The notes beneath the pieces were generated by a model, which worked only from the letters and a program-made list of their open reading frames with translations, was not told the DNA's origin and did not search any database. Positions 8,442 through 16,934 of a DNA stretch of 64,000 nt are shown in pieces. Source of the DNA: Halalkalicoccus sp. CGA53 (GTDB taxonomy: Archaea; Halobacteriota; Halobacteria; Halobacteriales; Halalkalicoccaceae); contig NZ_CP144125.1 of NCBI RefSeq assembly GCF_036429475.1, positions 1,612,001 through 1,676,000 on the forward strand, written 5' to 3'. How positions within the stretch are numbered: the stretch's first letter is position 1; each line of letters begins with the position of its first letter. Position numbers and translations under genes: made by a program.

Positions 8442-8449
8442 TAATACTG
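8442..8449 (-). promoter_or_regulatory. TATA-like box of the small zinc-finger gene
   Basis: On the minus strand AGTATTAT stands 27-34 bases before the ATG at 8415. That spacing gives a leaderless transcript, the common haloarchaeal arrangement. Confidence 0.4.
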
Positions 8450-8787
8450 GTTGTGAATTACCCTTATCCAGTGGCGGAGCAATTGGTGTATCAGCGGCTG
8501 TCGAGTAATTTAGCCGTCTGACGGAAGTGTACCTTCTTAGATGTGATTCTCTGCAATCGACATCTCCATCGGTTGGTAAGCACGTCTACTGACCACCCGT
8601 TTCAGACAAACTCGGGCAAAACGAACGCGATCGCCGTGTTACACTCCATCCTCTATATCCTGCAAGCGATTTCTGGCAGTATAACGCCATATCGAACTGT
8701 GCGACGGTACGTGACCCCCCTTTACTGATCGATTCGGCGAAGCGGAAGACGGGGCTACCAACCGTTTCACGATACCCTCGATCGGAC
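8450..8787. other. Gene-poor stretch with a possible Doc-like relic
   Basis: No intact gene is visible. A plus-strand open frame at 8543-8728 contains HLHRLVSTSTDHPFQTNSGK followed by TNAIAVLHSILYIL. Its order of RLV, HPF, GK and a hydrophobic helix loosely recalls the Fic/Doc core HPFVDGNKR, of which a clear copy exists at 41152-41361. The central DGN is missing. If related, this is a far-decayed toxin remnant. Confidence 0.25.
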
Positions 8788-9915
8788 TCAGAACGTGTCG
8801 CGGATCTTCTCGAAGAACCCTTTGCCGACCTCGACCTCCTCGCCGCCAGCCTCGGCGAACGCCTCGAGCGCCTCGCGCTGCTCGCGGTTGAGCGTCTTCG
8901 GCGTGACGACCTGCACCGTGACGTAGAGGTCGCCACGACCGCGGCGTCTGAGCCGGGGCATCCCCTTCCTTTCCAACCTGAACGTCTCGCCGCTCTGGGT
9001 CCCCTCCTCGATCTCGAACTCGACCGCGCCGTCGAGCGTCGGCACTTCGATCGTGTCGCCGAACGTCGCCTGTGGGAACGAGATCGGGGCCCGGTGCCTG
9101 AGATCGTCGCCCTCGCGCTCGAAGTCGGGGTGCTCCTCGACGGTGATCTCGATCAGCAGGTCGCCGCGCGGACCCCCGCGCTCGCCCGGGGCTCCCTCGC
9201 GCTCCATCCGGAGCGTCTGGCCGTCGGCGATCCCTGCGGGCACGTCCACGGTGAGCGTCGACTCCTCCCGGACGACGCCCTCGCCGCGACACTCGCCACA
9301 GCGGTCGGCGAACTGCTTTCCCTCGCCGCCACAGCGCCGACAGGTCGTCGTCTGCTGCATCCGGCCGAACGGCGTCTGCTGGACCTGGGTGACCTGACCG
9401 CTGCCGCCACACTCACCACACGTGGTCGGGTCGTGTCCGCCCTCGCCGTCACACGCCTCGCACTCGGTCGGCCTGGTGAGCGTCATCTCCTTGGCCGCCC
9501 CCTCGTACGCCTCCTCCAGCGTGATCGTGAGCGTCGTCCTGAGGTCCGCGCCCTGCCGCGGGCCGTTTCGGCTCCGGCCGCCGCCGAAGAACTGCTCGAA
9601 GATGTCGCCGAGGCCGCCACCGCCACCGAACGGGTCGCCGCCACCGAAGGGATCGCCACCCCCGCCGCCGTCGAAGCCGCCGCGCTTTTCGGACTGCTCG
9701 AAGCGGTCGTGGCCCATCCGGTCGTAGGCCGCCCGCTGGTCCTCGTCGCTCAACACCTCCTTCGCTTTCTGTACCTTCTTGAACTTCTCCTCGGCGTTCG
9801 GCTCGTCGCTCACGTCGGGGTGATACTGCGCCGCTTTCTTCCGGTAGGCGCGTTTGATCTCCTCCTCGCCGGCGTCCCGACTCACGCCGAGGATCTCGTA
9901 GAAATCCTCGCTCAT
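8788..9915 (-). CDS. dnaJ: Chaperone protein DnaJ
   Basis: A 375-residue type I J-protein. It delivers unfolded clients to DnaK and stimulates DnaK's ATPase in the cytoplasm. The J domain covers residues 1-68 with HPD near 33. A Gly/Phe-rich linker runs from about 75 to 120. Four zinc-finger repeats of the CxxCxGxG type lie at about 145-215 (CEACDGEG, CGECGGSG, CRRCGGEG, CGECRGEG), followed by the two substrate-binding barrels. The start at 9915 (MSEDFYEILGV) is chosen because the J domain begins there and ten upstream residues are not J-like. It lies on the same strand as dnaK and grpE but is separated from dnaK by about 3.8 kb. Confidence 0.97.
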   Translation of the reverse strand: MSEDFYEILGVSRDAGEEEIKRAYRKKAAQYHPDVSDEPNAEEKFKKVQKAKEVLSDEDQRAAYDRMGHDRFEQSEKRGGFDGGGGGDPFGGGDPFGGGGGLGDIFEQFFGGGRSRNGPRQGADLRTTLTITLEEAYEGAAKEMTLTRPTECEACDGEGGHDPTTCGECGGSGQVTQVQQTPFGRMQQTTTCRRCGGEGKQFADRCGECRGEGVVREESTLTVDVPAGIADGQTLRMEREGAPGERGGPRGDLLIEITVEEHPDFEREGDDLRHRAPISFPQATFGDTIEVPTLDGAVEFEIEEGTQSGETFRLERKGMPRLRRRGRGDLYVTVQVVTPKTLNREQREALEAFAEAGGEEVEVGKGFFEKIRDTF

Positions 9916-10190
9916 CAGTTGTCCTCCCGTATTCGGTTGAGACACTTGAACTGCCCGCTTGTCGGAACCGTCCCGGAGCCTCCGTGTCGCCGTGGCGTCA
10001 CCTCCGGTGACTCGTCGAACGAAACGACCCGGGGAGTCGACGCCGTCCGACTCGACGACGGTTCGATCGGGGGGCGGCTCTCGTCTCCCGACGGACCCGA
10101 CGAAACGACTCGTTACGGTGAGACGGCTCCGGTACGCTGGACCGATTATCGAACGGGTAACGAAGTGTGAGACCGACGTCGCTCTCCCCG

Positions 10191-11126
10191 ATGCGACGAG
10201 ACAACGGTGTGTCGAGACGTTCGGTTCTCGCCCTCGGCGCCGCCGCGATGGGAACGGCGACGGCCGGAGTGGCCGTCGGTTCGACTGACGACGGTACCGG
10301 GGACGGTGACGGGGAGGACGGACCGGCGGTTCGCAGGCTCGAGTGTGGAGCGGAGATCGAAGAGGCGTTCACCGGCGAGGAGCCTCGATTCGAGGCCGAC
10401 GAGGTGGATGAGCCCGAGTGGGACCCCGAGCGGTTCGACCCTCTACCGGCGCTCCGGGACGGACACCGGTACCGCGAGTACCGGTTCGACGGTCGGGAGG
10501 GGGAACGGATCGACCTCTTCGTGCGGACCGAGCGGACCGGCGACCCGGACCCCGACGACGCCCACGGCGAGTTCCCGTTCGCGGGCGAACCCGCCATCTA
10601 CCTGCTCGACGCGGACGGGACCCTCATCGCGTCGATGCACGAGGAGACGTTCACCCACCGTGGGGTCGCCTTCCTCTTCGCCGAGATCCCCGCCGACGGA
10701 GAGTATCGGATCGTCGCCATGGACTGGAACGTCGCCGACCCGGAGTACCGGTACTGGCTGCACGTCAGTTGCTGGGACCGGGAGCCGCCGACCGTACCGG
10801 AGCGCCTCGAGTGTGGCTCGTCGGTCACGGGCGAACTCAGCGACGAGGACCGCCGTGGCCTCCCGAGCGAGGAGCATCGCTACGACCTCTACAGCTTCGA
10901 CGGGGAGTGTGGCGATTGCGTTCGGCTGACCGTGACGGCCGAGGACGGCTCACCGCACGTCTCGCTCGTCTCCCCGGACGGCGATCTCCTCGCCGTCGCG
11001 TCCGGCGAGGGCGAGGCGACCGTCGACGGCTACCGGCTCGGTTCGACCGGCACGTACGGCGTCCTCGCCACGAGCGTCGAACCGGACGAGCGGTTCGCGT
11101 ACGACCTGACTCTCGAGTGCTGGTGA
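10191..11126 (+). CDS. Tat-exported protein with two PPC-like beta domains
   Basis: A 311-residue protein. The N-terminus (SRRSVLALGAAAMGTATAG) has a twin arginine, a hydrophobic core and small residues for cleavage, so it should be exported folded by the Tat pathway. Two related regions follow: residues about 85-195 (YREYRFDGREGERIDLFV) and about 220-310 (YDLYSFDGECGDCVRLTV). Each resembles the PPC (bacterial pre-peptidase C-terminal) jelly-roll domain, and each is preceded by a Cys-containing RLECG motif. No protease or other catalytic domain is present. A cell-surface binding or adhesive role is possible. Confidence 0.75.
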   Translation: MRRDNGVSRRSVLALGAAAMGTATAGVAVGSTDDGTGDGDGEDGPAVRRLECGAEIEEAFTGEEPRFEADEVDEPEWDPERFDPLPALRDGHRYREYRFDGREGERIDLFVRTERTGDPDPDDAHGEFPFAGEPAIYLLDADGTLIASMHEETFTHRGVAFLFAEIPADGEYRIVAMDWNVADPEYRYWLHVSCWDREPPTVPERLECGSSVTGELSDEDRRGLPSEEHRYDLYSFDGECGDCVRLTVTAEDGSPHVSLVSPDGDLLAVASGEGEATVDGYRLGSTGTYGVLATSVEPDERFAYDLTLECW

Positions 11127-11270
11127 CCGGCTGACCGACGATCGCCCCTCTCGCCGACGGACGGCTTCCGGTCTCCCTCGCTTCGGTGGACCGTCCCCCG
11201 GACGTCTCGACCGGCCGACTGAACTCGGGTTCAGCGAACCTTTTACTCCCTCTCTGCTGTAACTCGGTCC

Positions 11271-13019
11271 ATGGCGACGGATACCACGGCCGAGTTCGTC
11301 GAGGTCGCCTCGCTCTCCGACCTCGAATCGGAGGGGCGTGCGCTCGTCTCGGCCGACGGCCAGGCGATCGCGCTGTTTCACCACGAGGTTGAGGTCTACG
11401 CCGTGGACAACCGCTGTCCACACATGGGCTTCCCGCTGACGAGGGGCACCGTCGACGACGGGATCCTCACCTGTCACTGGCACCACGCCCGGTTCGAACT
11501 GGAGCGAGGCGACACGTTCGACCCCTGGGCCGACGACGTCCAGACGTTTCCCGTCCGGATAGACGGCGACACGGTCTCGCTCGACCCCGACCCCGAGCCG
11601 ACGGTGCCACCCGAGACGCGCTGGCGGAACCGGCTCGCGGACGGGCTCCAGGAGGACCTCTCGCTCGTGATGGCGAAGGCGGTGATCGGCCTCGACGACC
11701 ACGGCGAGGGCTTTACCACCCCGCTCGAGACCGCCGTCCGGTTCGGGACCCGGTACCGGAACTCGGGCTGGGGTCGGGGACTGACCACGCTCGGCTGTAC
11801 CGCGACGATCTACGACCACGTCGGCGGGCGCGACAAACGCCGGGCGATGTCCACGGGCGTCCGCGAGGTGGCCGACGACAGCGCCGGCGAGCCACCCAGG
11901 TTCGAACAGCGCGCGTTCGAGAGCCGTTCGATCCCGAGAGACCGCCTCCTGTCCTGGTTCCGCGAGTCGATCGAGGTGCGCGACCGTGCCGGTTCCGAAC
12001 GGTGTCTGCTGACGGCCATCGCGACGCTTCCTCCCGAGGGGGTCGCGGAGCTGCTGTTCACCGCGGCGACGGACCACCGCTACATGGACGCGGGTCACAC
12101 CCTCGACTTCGTCAACACGGCGTTCGAGGTGCTCGACCACGTCGGATGGGAGGGCCACGCCGACGCGGTGCTCGCCTCGACGGTCCCCCGGCTCACGGGC
12201 GCGACCCGATCGGAGGAACTCTCCTCGTGGCGACAGCCGGTCGACATCGCCGACCTCTGTGCCGACGCCGAGGATCTCCTCCCGGACCTCGTCGCCGCGG
12301 GCGAGGGAACGGAGTGGCATCGTCCCGAGGGATTCGTCGAGACGCTGCTCTCGGAGGACCCCCACACGGTGATCGACGCGCTCACCGAGGCGATCGCCGC
12401 GGGCGCCACGGTGCGAGAACTCGCGGACGCGGTCGCCCGCGCGGCGACGCGGCGGGTCGCCTACTTCGCGACGAACAACGAGTTCAACGACTGGAACACG
12501 GTGCATCACACGTTCACCTACGCGAACGCGGTCCACCGGGCGGCCGCGAAGACCGATACCCGGAACCTCTACCGGGGCTGTTTCGACGGCGCGATGTCGG
12601 TCTACCGCGATCGATTCCTGAACACCCCACGCGCCCCGCTGCCCGAACCCGGCGAGTCGGATCGCGATCCGGCGACGATCAGGGAGGAGCTGTTGGAGAG
12701 CTTCGACGAACAGGGCCAGGTCGAGCGCGCCGCACGCCTCGTGAGCGAACACTTCGACGCCGGGGGCGACCCGACCGACCTGAAGCGGACGCTCGGACGG
12801 GGACTGCTCAGAGAGGACGCCGGCTTCCACACGATCCAGAGCGTCGAGGCGGCGTTCCAGCGATTCGACGCCGTCGAGAGCGAGGAGGAGCGACGGCTCG
12901 CGCTGGTGGCGACCGCCCGGTACATGGCCGCGCACTTCCCGACCCGCAGGCGAAACGAACAGACGTTCTCGATCGCGACCCGGCTGCATCGGGGCGAACG
13001 GCTCCACGAGGCCGAGTGA
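11271..13019 (+). CDS. Rieske 2Fe-2S protein fused to a large helical domain
   Basis: A 582-residue protein. Residues 1-105 are a Rieske ferredoxin domain with both cluster motifs, CPHMG (about 45) and CHWHH (about 65), as in the electron-entry domains of ring-hydroxylating oxygenases. The remaining roughly 470 residues are mostly helical. They contain several histidines in conserved-looking places (TDHRYMDAGHT, NTVHHTFTYANAVHR), which could bind a metal or a second cofactor. This part is not the usual oxygenase alpha-subunit domain, and I cannot assign it. It follows the exported protein after about 140 bases. Confidence 0.75.
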   Translation: MATDTTAEFVEVASLSDLESEGRALVSADGQAIALFHHEVEVYAVDNRCPHMGFPLTRGTVDDGILTCHWHHARFELERGDTFDPWADDVQTFPVRIDGDTVSLDPDPEPTVPPETRWRNRLADGLQEDLSLVMAKAVIGLDDHGEGFTTPLETAVRFGTRYRNSGWGRGLTTLGCTATIYDHVGGRDKRRAMSTGVREVADDSAGEPPRFEQRAFESRSIPRDRLLSWFRESIEVRDRAGSERCLLTAIATLPPEGVAELLFTAATDHRYMDAGHTLDFVNTAFEVLDHVGWEGHADAVLASTVPRLTGATRSEELSSWRQPVDIADLCADAEDLLPDLVAAGEGTEWHRPEGFVETLLSEDPHTVIDALTEAIAAGATVRELADAVARAATRRVAYFATNNEFNDWNTVHHTFTYANAVHRAAAKTDTRNLYRGCFDGAMSVYRDRFLNTPRAPLPEPGESDRDPATIREELLESFDEQGQVERAARLVSEHFDAGGDPTDLKRTLGRGLLREDAGFHTIQSVEAAFQRFDAVESEEERRLALVATARYMAAHFPTRRRNEQTFSIATRLHRGERLHEAE

Positions 13020-13077
13020 GGGTATCGAACTCGCCGTCACCGAAAGCCCTTGGTGCTCCGGCGAGTCGAGGCGACCG

Positions 13078-13254
13078 ATGGTCTCGACCGACACACAGAT
13101 CACAGCCGTCTTCGTCGTTCTCGCGGTCGTCCTCTGGTACGTGACGACGGGACTGACCGACAGCACGATCGCAGCGCTCGCCGTCCTCATCGGCGTCGGA
13201 CTCGTCCTCCCGCTCGGGATCAGGAGCTGGCGACACCGATCCGGGGCCGCCTGA
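13078..13254 (+). CDS. Small two-helix membrane protein
   Basis: A 58-residue open frame. It starts MVSTDTQITAVFVVLAVVLW and has two hydrophobic segments (about residues 8-23 and 30-47) joined by a short TTGLTDST turn, with a basic C-terminus (RSWRHRSGAA). Codon use is GC-rich at third positions like that of neighbouring genes, which supports a real gene. It begins about 60 bases after the Rieske fusion gene on the same strand. No family or function is recognised. Confidence 0.55.
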   Translation: MVSTDTQITAVFVVLAVVLWYVTTGLTDSTIAALAVLIGVGLVLPLGIRSWRHRSGAA

Positions 13255-13263
13255 CCGCCCGGC

Positions 13264-13666
13264 TCAGACCGCGTCCAGCCCTGCCTCCGCCACGGTTATG
13301 TCCTCCTCGACGCCCCCGCCGCTGACGCCGATCGCCCCGATCGGTTCCGCTCCGTCCCCTCGATCGGAACGCCGCCGCCGAAGACGACGATCCGGCCGTC
13401 GTTGGTCGCCTCGATCCCGTAGAGCTCCTCGCCCGGCTGGGCGAGCTCTCCGAGTTCCTCCGTAGACATCTTCATCGCGAGCGCAGTGTACGCCTTGTCA
13501 CGGGCGATGTCGACGCTCGCGAGCAGCGCGTCGTCCATCGGTGGAACGCGACCGGGTTCGCCCCGGCGTCGACCACCGCGATACACATCGGGACGCCGAT
13601 CTCATCGGCTCTCCCCTCCGCGGCCGTCACCATGCCTTTCGCGACCCCGAGTGTCACTCGATCCAT
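13264..13666 (-). pseudogene. GlcG/HbpS-like heme-binding domain protein with two frameshifts
   Basis: The region encodes a complete GlcG/HbpS (DUF336) protein of about 134 residues, but in three frames. The first is MDRVTLGVAKGM to NPVAFHR. The second is MDDALLASVDIARDKAYTAL to IVVFGGGVPIEG. The third is GAEPIGAIGVSGGGVEED to AEAGLDAV and a stop. One base seems to be missing near 13539, and one C near 13356-13359 in a run of C. Every segment is well preserved, so this is either very recent decay or sequencing error. Family members bind heme or small ligands in redox sensing and glycolate metabolism. Confidence 0.75.
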
Positions 13667-13762
13667 GGGCCACTCACGTCACACCTCGCGATAGGTGTCG
13701 GCGTGGTTGACAGACGGTTTCGCCGAGAAGTAACCGATCGCGACCGACCGCCGCGAGAGCGG

Positions 13763-15694
13763 CTACTGGTCGCCGTCGTCGTCCTCTTCGCCGACGTCCT
13801 CGAAGTCGGCGTCGACGTACTCGCCGTCGCTGCCGGGTCCGGCCCCGGCATCGGGGCCAGCGCTGGCACCGGCACCCGGCCCGCCGGCCATGTCCTCGGG
13901 GTCGAAGTCCGCACCCGCGCCGCCGGCGCCCGCGGCCTGCTGGGCGGCCTGTTGCTGGTACATCTGCTTGCCGATCTCGGAGAGCGCCGTGCTCAGCTCC
14001 TCGGTCGCCTCCCGGAGCTCCTCGGTCTCACTCTCTTCGTCCTCAAGGACCGCTTCGAGGTCGTCCATCGCGGCCTCGATCTCCTCTGCGAGCTCGTCGT
14101 CGACGTTCTCCTCGTTCTCCTCGAGCAGCGTGCCCGCACGGGTGAGCGCCGACTCGGCGTCGTTGCGCGCCTCGATCCGTTCGCGGCGCTCTCTGTCCTC
14201 CTCGGCGTACTGCTCTGCGTCCTCCTGCATCCGCTCGATCTCCTCGTCCGAGAGCCCCGCGCCGCCCTCGATCGTGATCTCCTCGCTGGAGCCGGTGCCC
14301 TTGTCCTCGGCGGCGACGTTCACGATCCCGTTCTCGTCGATGTTGAACGTCACCTCGATCTGCGGCGTTCCGGCCGGCGCCGGCGGGATACCGCTCAGCA
14401 TGAACTCGCCGAGCAGTTCGTTCTCCTCGGCGATCTCGCGCTCGCCCTGGAACACCCGCACCTGCACCGAGGTCTGGTTCGCCGCCGCGGTCGTGAAGAT
14501 CTTCGACTCCTCCGTCGGTATGGTCGTGTTCTTCTCGATCAGCCGCTCGAAGAGCCCGCCTTTGACCTCGATGCCGAGGCTCAGGGGAGTGACGTCGAGC
14601 AGGACGATGTCGTCGACCTCCCCACCCAGAACGCCGGCCTGGATCGCCGCGCCGAGCGCGACGACCTCGTCGGGGTTGACGTTCTTCTTCGGCTCCGAAC
14701 CGACGAGCTCCTCGACCTGCTCCGAGACCTGCGGCATCCGGGTCGACCCACCGACGAGGATCACCTCGTCAATCTCGCCCGCGTCGTAGCCGGCGTCGGA
14801 GAGCGCCTGCTCGGTCGGCCCGACGGTCCGCTCGATCAGGTCGGAGGTGAGCGACTCGAACTTCGCGCGGGTGAGACTCTCCTCTAAGTGAACGGGTCCG
14901 GAGTCCGTCGCCGTGATAAAGGGTAGGTTGATGTCGGTCTCCTTTCGACTGCTGAGTTCGATCTTCGCCTCCTCGGCGGCCTCGGTCAGTCGCTGGAGCG
15001 CCTGGCGGTCCTCGCGGAGGTCGATCCCGTGGTCCTTCTGGAACTCCTCGGCGAGGTGGTCGATGATCGCTCGGTCCCAGTCGTCCCCGCCGAGGTCGTT
15101 GTCGCCGTTCGTCGCGACGACCTCGTAGACGCCGCCGCCGAGGTCCAGCACCGAGACGTCGAAGGTGCCCCCGCCGAGGTCGTAGACGAGCACCGTCTGG
15201 TCCGAGTCGTCGTCGAGCCCGTAGGCCATCGACGCGGCGGTCGGCTCGTTGACGATGCGTTCGACCTCGAAGCCGGCGATCTCGCCGGCGTCCTTCGTCG
15301 CCTGGCGCTGCCGGTCGTTGAAGTACGCCGGGACGGTGATCACCGCCTTCTCGACTTCGTCGCCGAGATACTCCTCGGCGTCGCGCTTGAGTTTGCCGAG
15401 GATCATCGCCGAGATCTGCTCGGGCGTGTACTCCTCGCCCTCGACCTCGACGGTGTAGTCCTCCTCGCCCATGTGACGCTTGATCGATCGGATCGTGCGC
15501 TCGGGGTTCTGGACCGCCTGGTTCTTCGCCGGTCGACCGACGAGCCGCTCGTCGTCGTCGGTGAACGCGACGACCGAGGGCGTCGTCCGGTCGCCCTCGG
15601 CGTTGACGATGATCTCGGGGTCGCCGCCTTCCATCACCGCCATCGCGCTGTTCGTCGTCCCCAGGTCGATTCCGAGGATCTTGTTACTCGCCAT
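13763..15694 (-). CDS. dnaK: Chaperone protein DnaK (Hsp70)
   Basis: A 643-residue Hsp70. The nucleotide-binding domain starts with [15 protein letters not shown] and includes the phosphate loops [17 protein letters not shown] (about 170) and GGSTRMPQV (about 310). The linker [10 protein letters not shown] (about 365) leads into the substrate-binding beta domain, and the helical lid is highly acidic. The C-terminal tail is Gly- and Ala-rich and ends in an acidic EEDDDGDQ, typical of halophilic adaptation. It binds exposed hydrophobic peptides in an ATP cycle driven by DnaJ and GrpE. It lies 135 bases downstream of grpE on the same strand with its own likely promoter. Confidence 0.98.
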   Translation of the reverse strand: MASNKILGIDLGTTNSAMAVMEGGDPEIIVNAEGDRTTPSVVAFTDDDERLVGRPAKNQAVQNPERTIRSIKRHMGEEDYTVEVEGEEYTPEQISAMILGKLKRDAEEYLGDEVEKAVITVPAYFNDRQRQATKDAGEIAGFEVERIVNEPTAASMAYGLDDDSDQTVLVYDLGGGTFDVSVLDLGGGVYEVVATNGDNDLGGDDWDRAIIDHLAEEFQKDHGIDLREDRQALQRLTEAAEEAKIELSSRKETDINLPFITATDSGPVHLEESLTRAKFESLTSDLIERTVGPTEQALSDAGYDAGEIDEVILVGGSTRMPQVSEQVEELVGSEPKKNVNPDEVVALGAAIQAGVLGGEVDDIVLLDVTPLSLGIEVKGGLFERLIEKNTTIPTEESKIFTTAAANQTSVQVRVFQGEREIAEENELLGEFMLSGIPPAPAGTPQIEVTFNIDENGIVNVAAEDKGTGSSEEITIEGGAGLSDEEIERMQEDAEQYAEEDRERRERIEARNDAESALTRAGTLLEENEENVDDELAEEIEAAMDDLEAVLEDEESETEELREATEELSTALSEIGKQMYQQQAAQQAAGAGGAGADFDPEDMAGGPGAGASAGPDAGAGPGSDGEYVDADFEDVGEEDDDGDQ

Positions 15695-15720
15695 TTGCCG
15701 TTAGATTGCGCGTTCGGTCG

Positions 15721-15728
15721 GTTAAACC
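15721..15728 (-). promoter_or_regulatory. TATA-like box of dnaK
   Basis: On the minus strand GTTTAACC lies 27-34 bases before the dnaK ATG, consistent with a short or absent leader. It suggests that dnaK is transcribed separately as well as, or instead of, from the grpE promoter. Confidence 0.4.
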
Positions 15729-15829
15729 TTGCTACATCGGTCGCCCGACGCTCCGATACACCCCGGCGCCCGCTATCGGTTTTCGGGCTCGAAGACGCGA
15801 GAGACGGGAACCTATATCACGGCCCGCAA

Positions 15830-16507
15830 TCAGCCGGTTTCCTCGCCGTCGCTCACCGTCACCTGCGCCGCCCGGAGCACCTTCTCGCCCATCTCGTAGC
15901 CGGGGGTGTAGAGCTCCTCGACGGTCCCCTCGGGTCGGTCGCTCTCGACTCGCATCATCACCTCGTGACGCTGCGGGTCGACCTCGGTACCCGGTTCGGG
16001 TTCGATCGCCCGGACGTTCTCCTCCTCCAGCACGCGGTCGAACTCCGAGAGCGTCGACTCGACGCCGGGGCGGATGTCGGCCTCCTCGTCCTGTGAGAGG
16101 GCTCGAACCAGGTTGTCCCGGACGCCGACGAGCCGGCTCACGAGGTCCTCGGTCGCCGTCTCGCGGAGCTGGTCCTCCTGGCGCTGTCGCCGCTTCTTGT
16201 AGTTCTGGAAGTCGGCCTGTACCCGCCGGAGACTCGATTCGAGCTCCTCGATTCGCTCCTCGCGCTCGGCGAGGTCGGCTTCGAGGTCGTCGATCCGCTC
16301 CTCGCGATCGATCAGTTCCGCCTCCAGTTCGTCGACCCGCTCCGACGACGCCGGATCCTCCTCCGTGCCGACCGTCTCTCCCTCGCTCACCTCTCCCTGG
16401 TTCGATTCCGCCTCGATTCCGACCTCCCCGTCACCCTCTCGCTCCTCGGTTCCCGTGGCGTCGTCCTCGGCGACTTCGGACGGGGTCGCGTCGTGCTCGT
16501 CGGTCAT
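15830..16507 (-). CDS. grpE: Nucleotide exchange factor GrpE
   Basis: A 225-residue GrpE. An acidic, disordered N-terminus (about residues 1-50) leads into a long coiled coil (about 50-110, with repeats such as IDDLEADLAEREERIEELE). The GrpE core follows (FQNYKKRRQRQEDQL, about 120) and then the C-terminal beta domain, with HEVMMRVE and GTVEELYTPGYEMGEKVLR. It releases ADP from DnaK. The order grpE then dnaK on one strand is the usual haloarchaeal chaperone arrangement. Confidence 0.95.
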   Translation of the reverse strand: MTDEHDATPSEVAEDDATGTEEREGDGEVGIEAESNQGEVSEGETVGTEEDPASSERVDELEAELIDREERIDDLEADLAEREERIEELESSLRRVQADFQNYKKRRQRQEDQLRETATEDLVSRLVGVRDNLVRALSQDEEADIRPGVESTLSEFDRVLEEENVRAIEPEPGTEVDPQRHEVMMRVESDRPEGTVEELYTPGYEMGEKVLRAAQVTVSDGEETG

Positions 16508-16646
16508 ACCGGTTCCTACCGCCTGCGCGCTTTAATGCTTGTAGAATCGGATCCGGCGACCGCGATTAATAATAGTCAATAGACGGTTATCACAATCTAG
16601 CAAGTGCCGCTTCATATTACACAACTCCGGGTCGGGTGCTAACAGG

Positions 16647-16654
16647 CTTTTTAC
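16647..16654 (+). promoter_or_regulatory. TATA-like box before the small MCHC protein gene
   Basis: CTTTTTAC is centred about 30 bases before the ATG at 16681, the spacing of a leaderless haloarchaeal promoter. Confidence 0.4.
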
Positions 16655-16680
16655 GCCCTCTCGACCTGCATCGGGACGCA

Positions 16681-16815
16681 ATGTGTCACTGCTTCGAGTC
16701 CGTCGAGGGGATGAGCGATGACGAACGCGCCGAGGTGCGCGCCGAACACACCGACGAGGAGCTGCGAGCCGAGTGTACGGACGAAGAGCTCGAACTGCTC
16801 GGCGTCGCGGCGTAG
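16681..16815 (+). CDS. Small acidic protein with N-terminal CxC motif
   Basis: A 44-residue protein starting MCHCFESVEGMSDDERAEVR. The rest is a charged helix pair ending in ELELLGVAA. Very similar tiny proteins with the same MCHCF start are, from memory, common in haloarchaea. The CHC at the N-terminus could hold a metal or serve as a thiol site. A TATA-like box at leaderless distance supports expression. The function is unknown. It lies between grpE (divergent) and the XPB gene. Confidence 0.6.
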   Translation: MCHCFESVEGMSDDERAEVRAEHTDEELRAECTDEELELLGVAA

Positions 16816-16934
16816 GGTTCACTCGACGAACCGATCGGTCACCACTCGACCGGATCGGAGCCTCCGTGCTCAGTGCGGGAGACGTGACCGGCAAGGTCTT
16901 AACGTTCTTAGCCTCGGCACCCTATCCACCCGCA

